Source of the DNA: Enterobacteriaceae endosymbiont of Donacia crassipes
GTDB lineage: Bacteria; Pseudomonadota; Gammaproteobacteria; Enterobacterales; Enterobacteriaceae
DNA length: 64,000 bases
Direction: 5' to 3'
NCBI RefSeq assembly: GCF_012569785.1
Contig: NZ_CP046202.1
Coordinates: 109,409-173,408 of the forward strand
Under the pieces are notes generated by a model. The model ran no database searches. It had not been told where the DNA came from and worked only from the letters and a program-made list of their open reading frames with translations. Shown piece after piece: positions 63,975-64,000 of this stretch. The stretch's first letter is position 1. Each line of letters opens with the position of its first letter. Both the position numbers and the translations under genes were made by a program.

Positions 63975-64000
63975 TATATTTTTAATATTATTTGTTTTAA

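Noticed and set aside
1..64000. CRISPR arrays, insertion sequences, prophage genes, restriction or toxin systems
   Set aside because: I looked for spaced direct repeats, transposase/integrase motifs and foreign-looking base use and saw none; every gene has an ordinary enteric counterpart.

Overview
The window is a strongly AT-rich, gene-dense stretch (by eye about four of five bases are A or T, and spacers are almost pure A/T) of a bacterial chromosome. Nearly every protein reads as a shortened, lysine/asparagine/isoleucine-rich version of an Escherichia coli protein, and local gene order is that of Enterobacterales with pieces cut out (rnhA-dnaQ-tRNA-Asp, pgk-fbaA-mscS, rsmH-murE-murF-mraY-murD-murG-murC-ddlB-secA, pepA-valS with argF nearby, rsmA-apaG-apaH, lepA-lepB-rnc-era-acpS, mutL-miaA). 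This is the pattern of a genome-reduced, obligate gammaproteobacterial insect endosymbiont. Retention of complete histidine synthesis, chorismate synthase and ornithine carbamoyltransferase fits a nutritional symbiont that supplies essential amino acids. The species cannot be named from sequence alone.

Layout. 1-1546: end of hslV and hslU (cytoplasmic ATP-dependent protease). 1627-8704: compact his operon on the minus strand (hisG, a fused hisD-hisC, hisB, hisH, hisA, hisF, hisIE). 8853-10211: divergent rnhA/dnaQ and tRNA-Asp. 10252-15495: mscS, fbaA, pgk and tkt on the minus strand. 15692-22764: metK, gyrA, mutS and a BAX-inhibitor-like membrane protein. 22903-32732: a murein-precursor cluster (rsmH, murE, murF, mraY, murD, a frame-disrupted murG, murC, ddl) from which all fts genes and lpxC are missing. 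32766-39289: a DUF721/DciA-like gene, secA with a detached remnant of its zinc-binding tail, a 58-bp perfect palindrome, dnaJ and dnaK with a sigma-32-type promoter. 39651-48899: pepA, valS, argF, a lone potD, tRNA-Asn, prmB and aroC. 48910-53791: a 2-Cys peroxiredoxin, apaH, apaG, rsmA, djlA and acpS. 53823-63909: era, rnc, lepB, lepA, prlC, rlmB, miaA, mutL and tRNA-Gly.

How it works together. The his operon converts PRPP and ATP to histidine. Transketolase, phosphoglycerate kinase and aldolase belong to central carbon metabolism and supply the sugar-phosphate and triose pools from which aromatic and other amino acids are made. The mur genes would make meso-diaminopimelate-containing peptidoglycan precursors, but the last cytoplasmic step (MurG) is broken in the sequence as given. 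SecA and LepB serve protein export. DnaK, DnaJ, HslUV and DjlA serve protein quality control. MutS, MutL and DnaQ show that mismatch repair and proofreading parts survive.

I found no mobile element, prophage, CRISPR array or obviously new multi-gene system. The points most worth a second look are signs of gene decay and rearrangement: the murG lesion, the orphaned SecA zinc box next to the long palindrome, the hisD-hisC fusion, the altered P-loop of MiaA, and the DciA-like gene.
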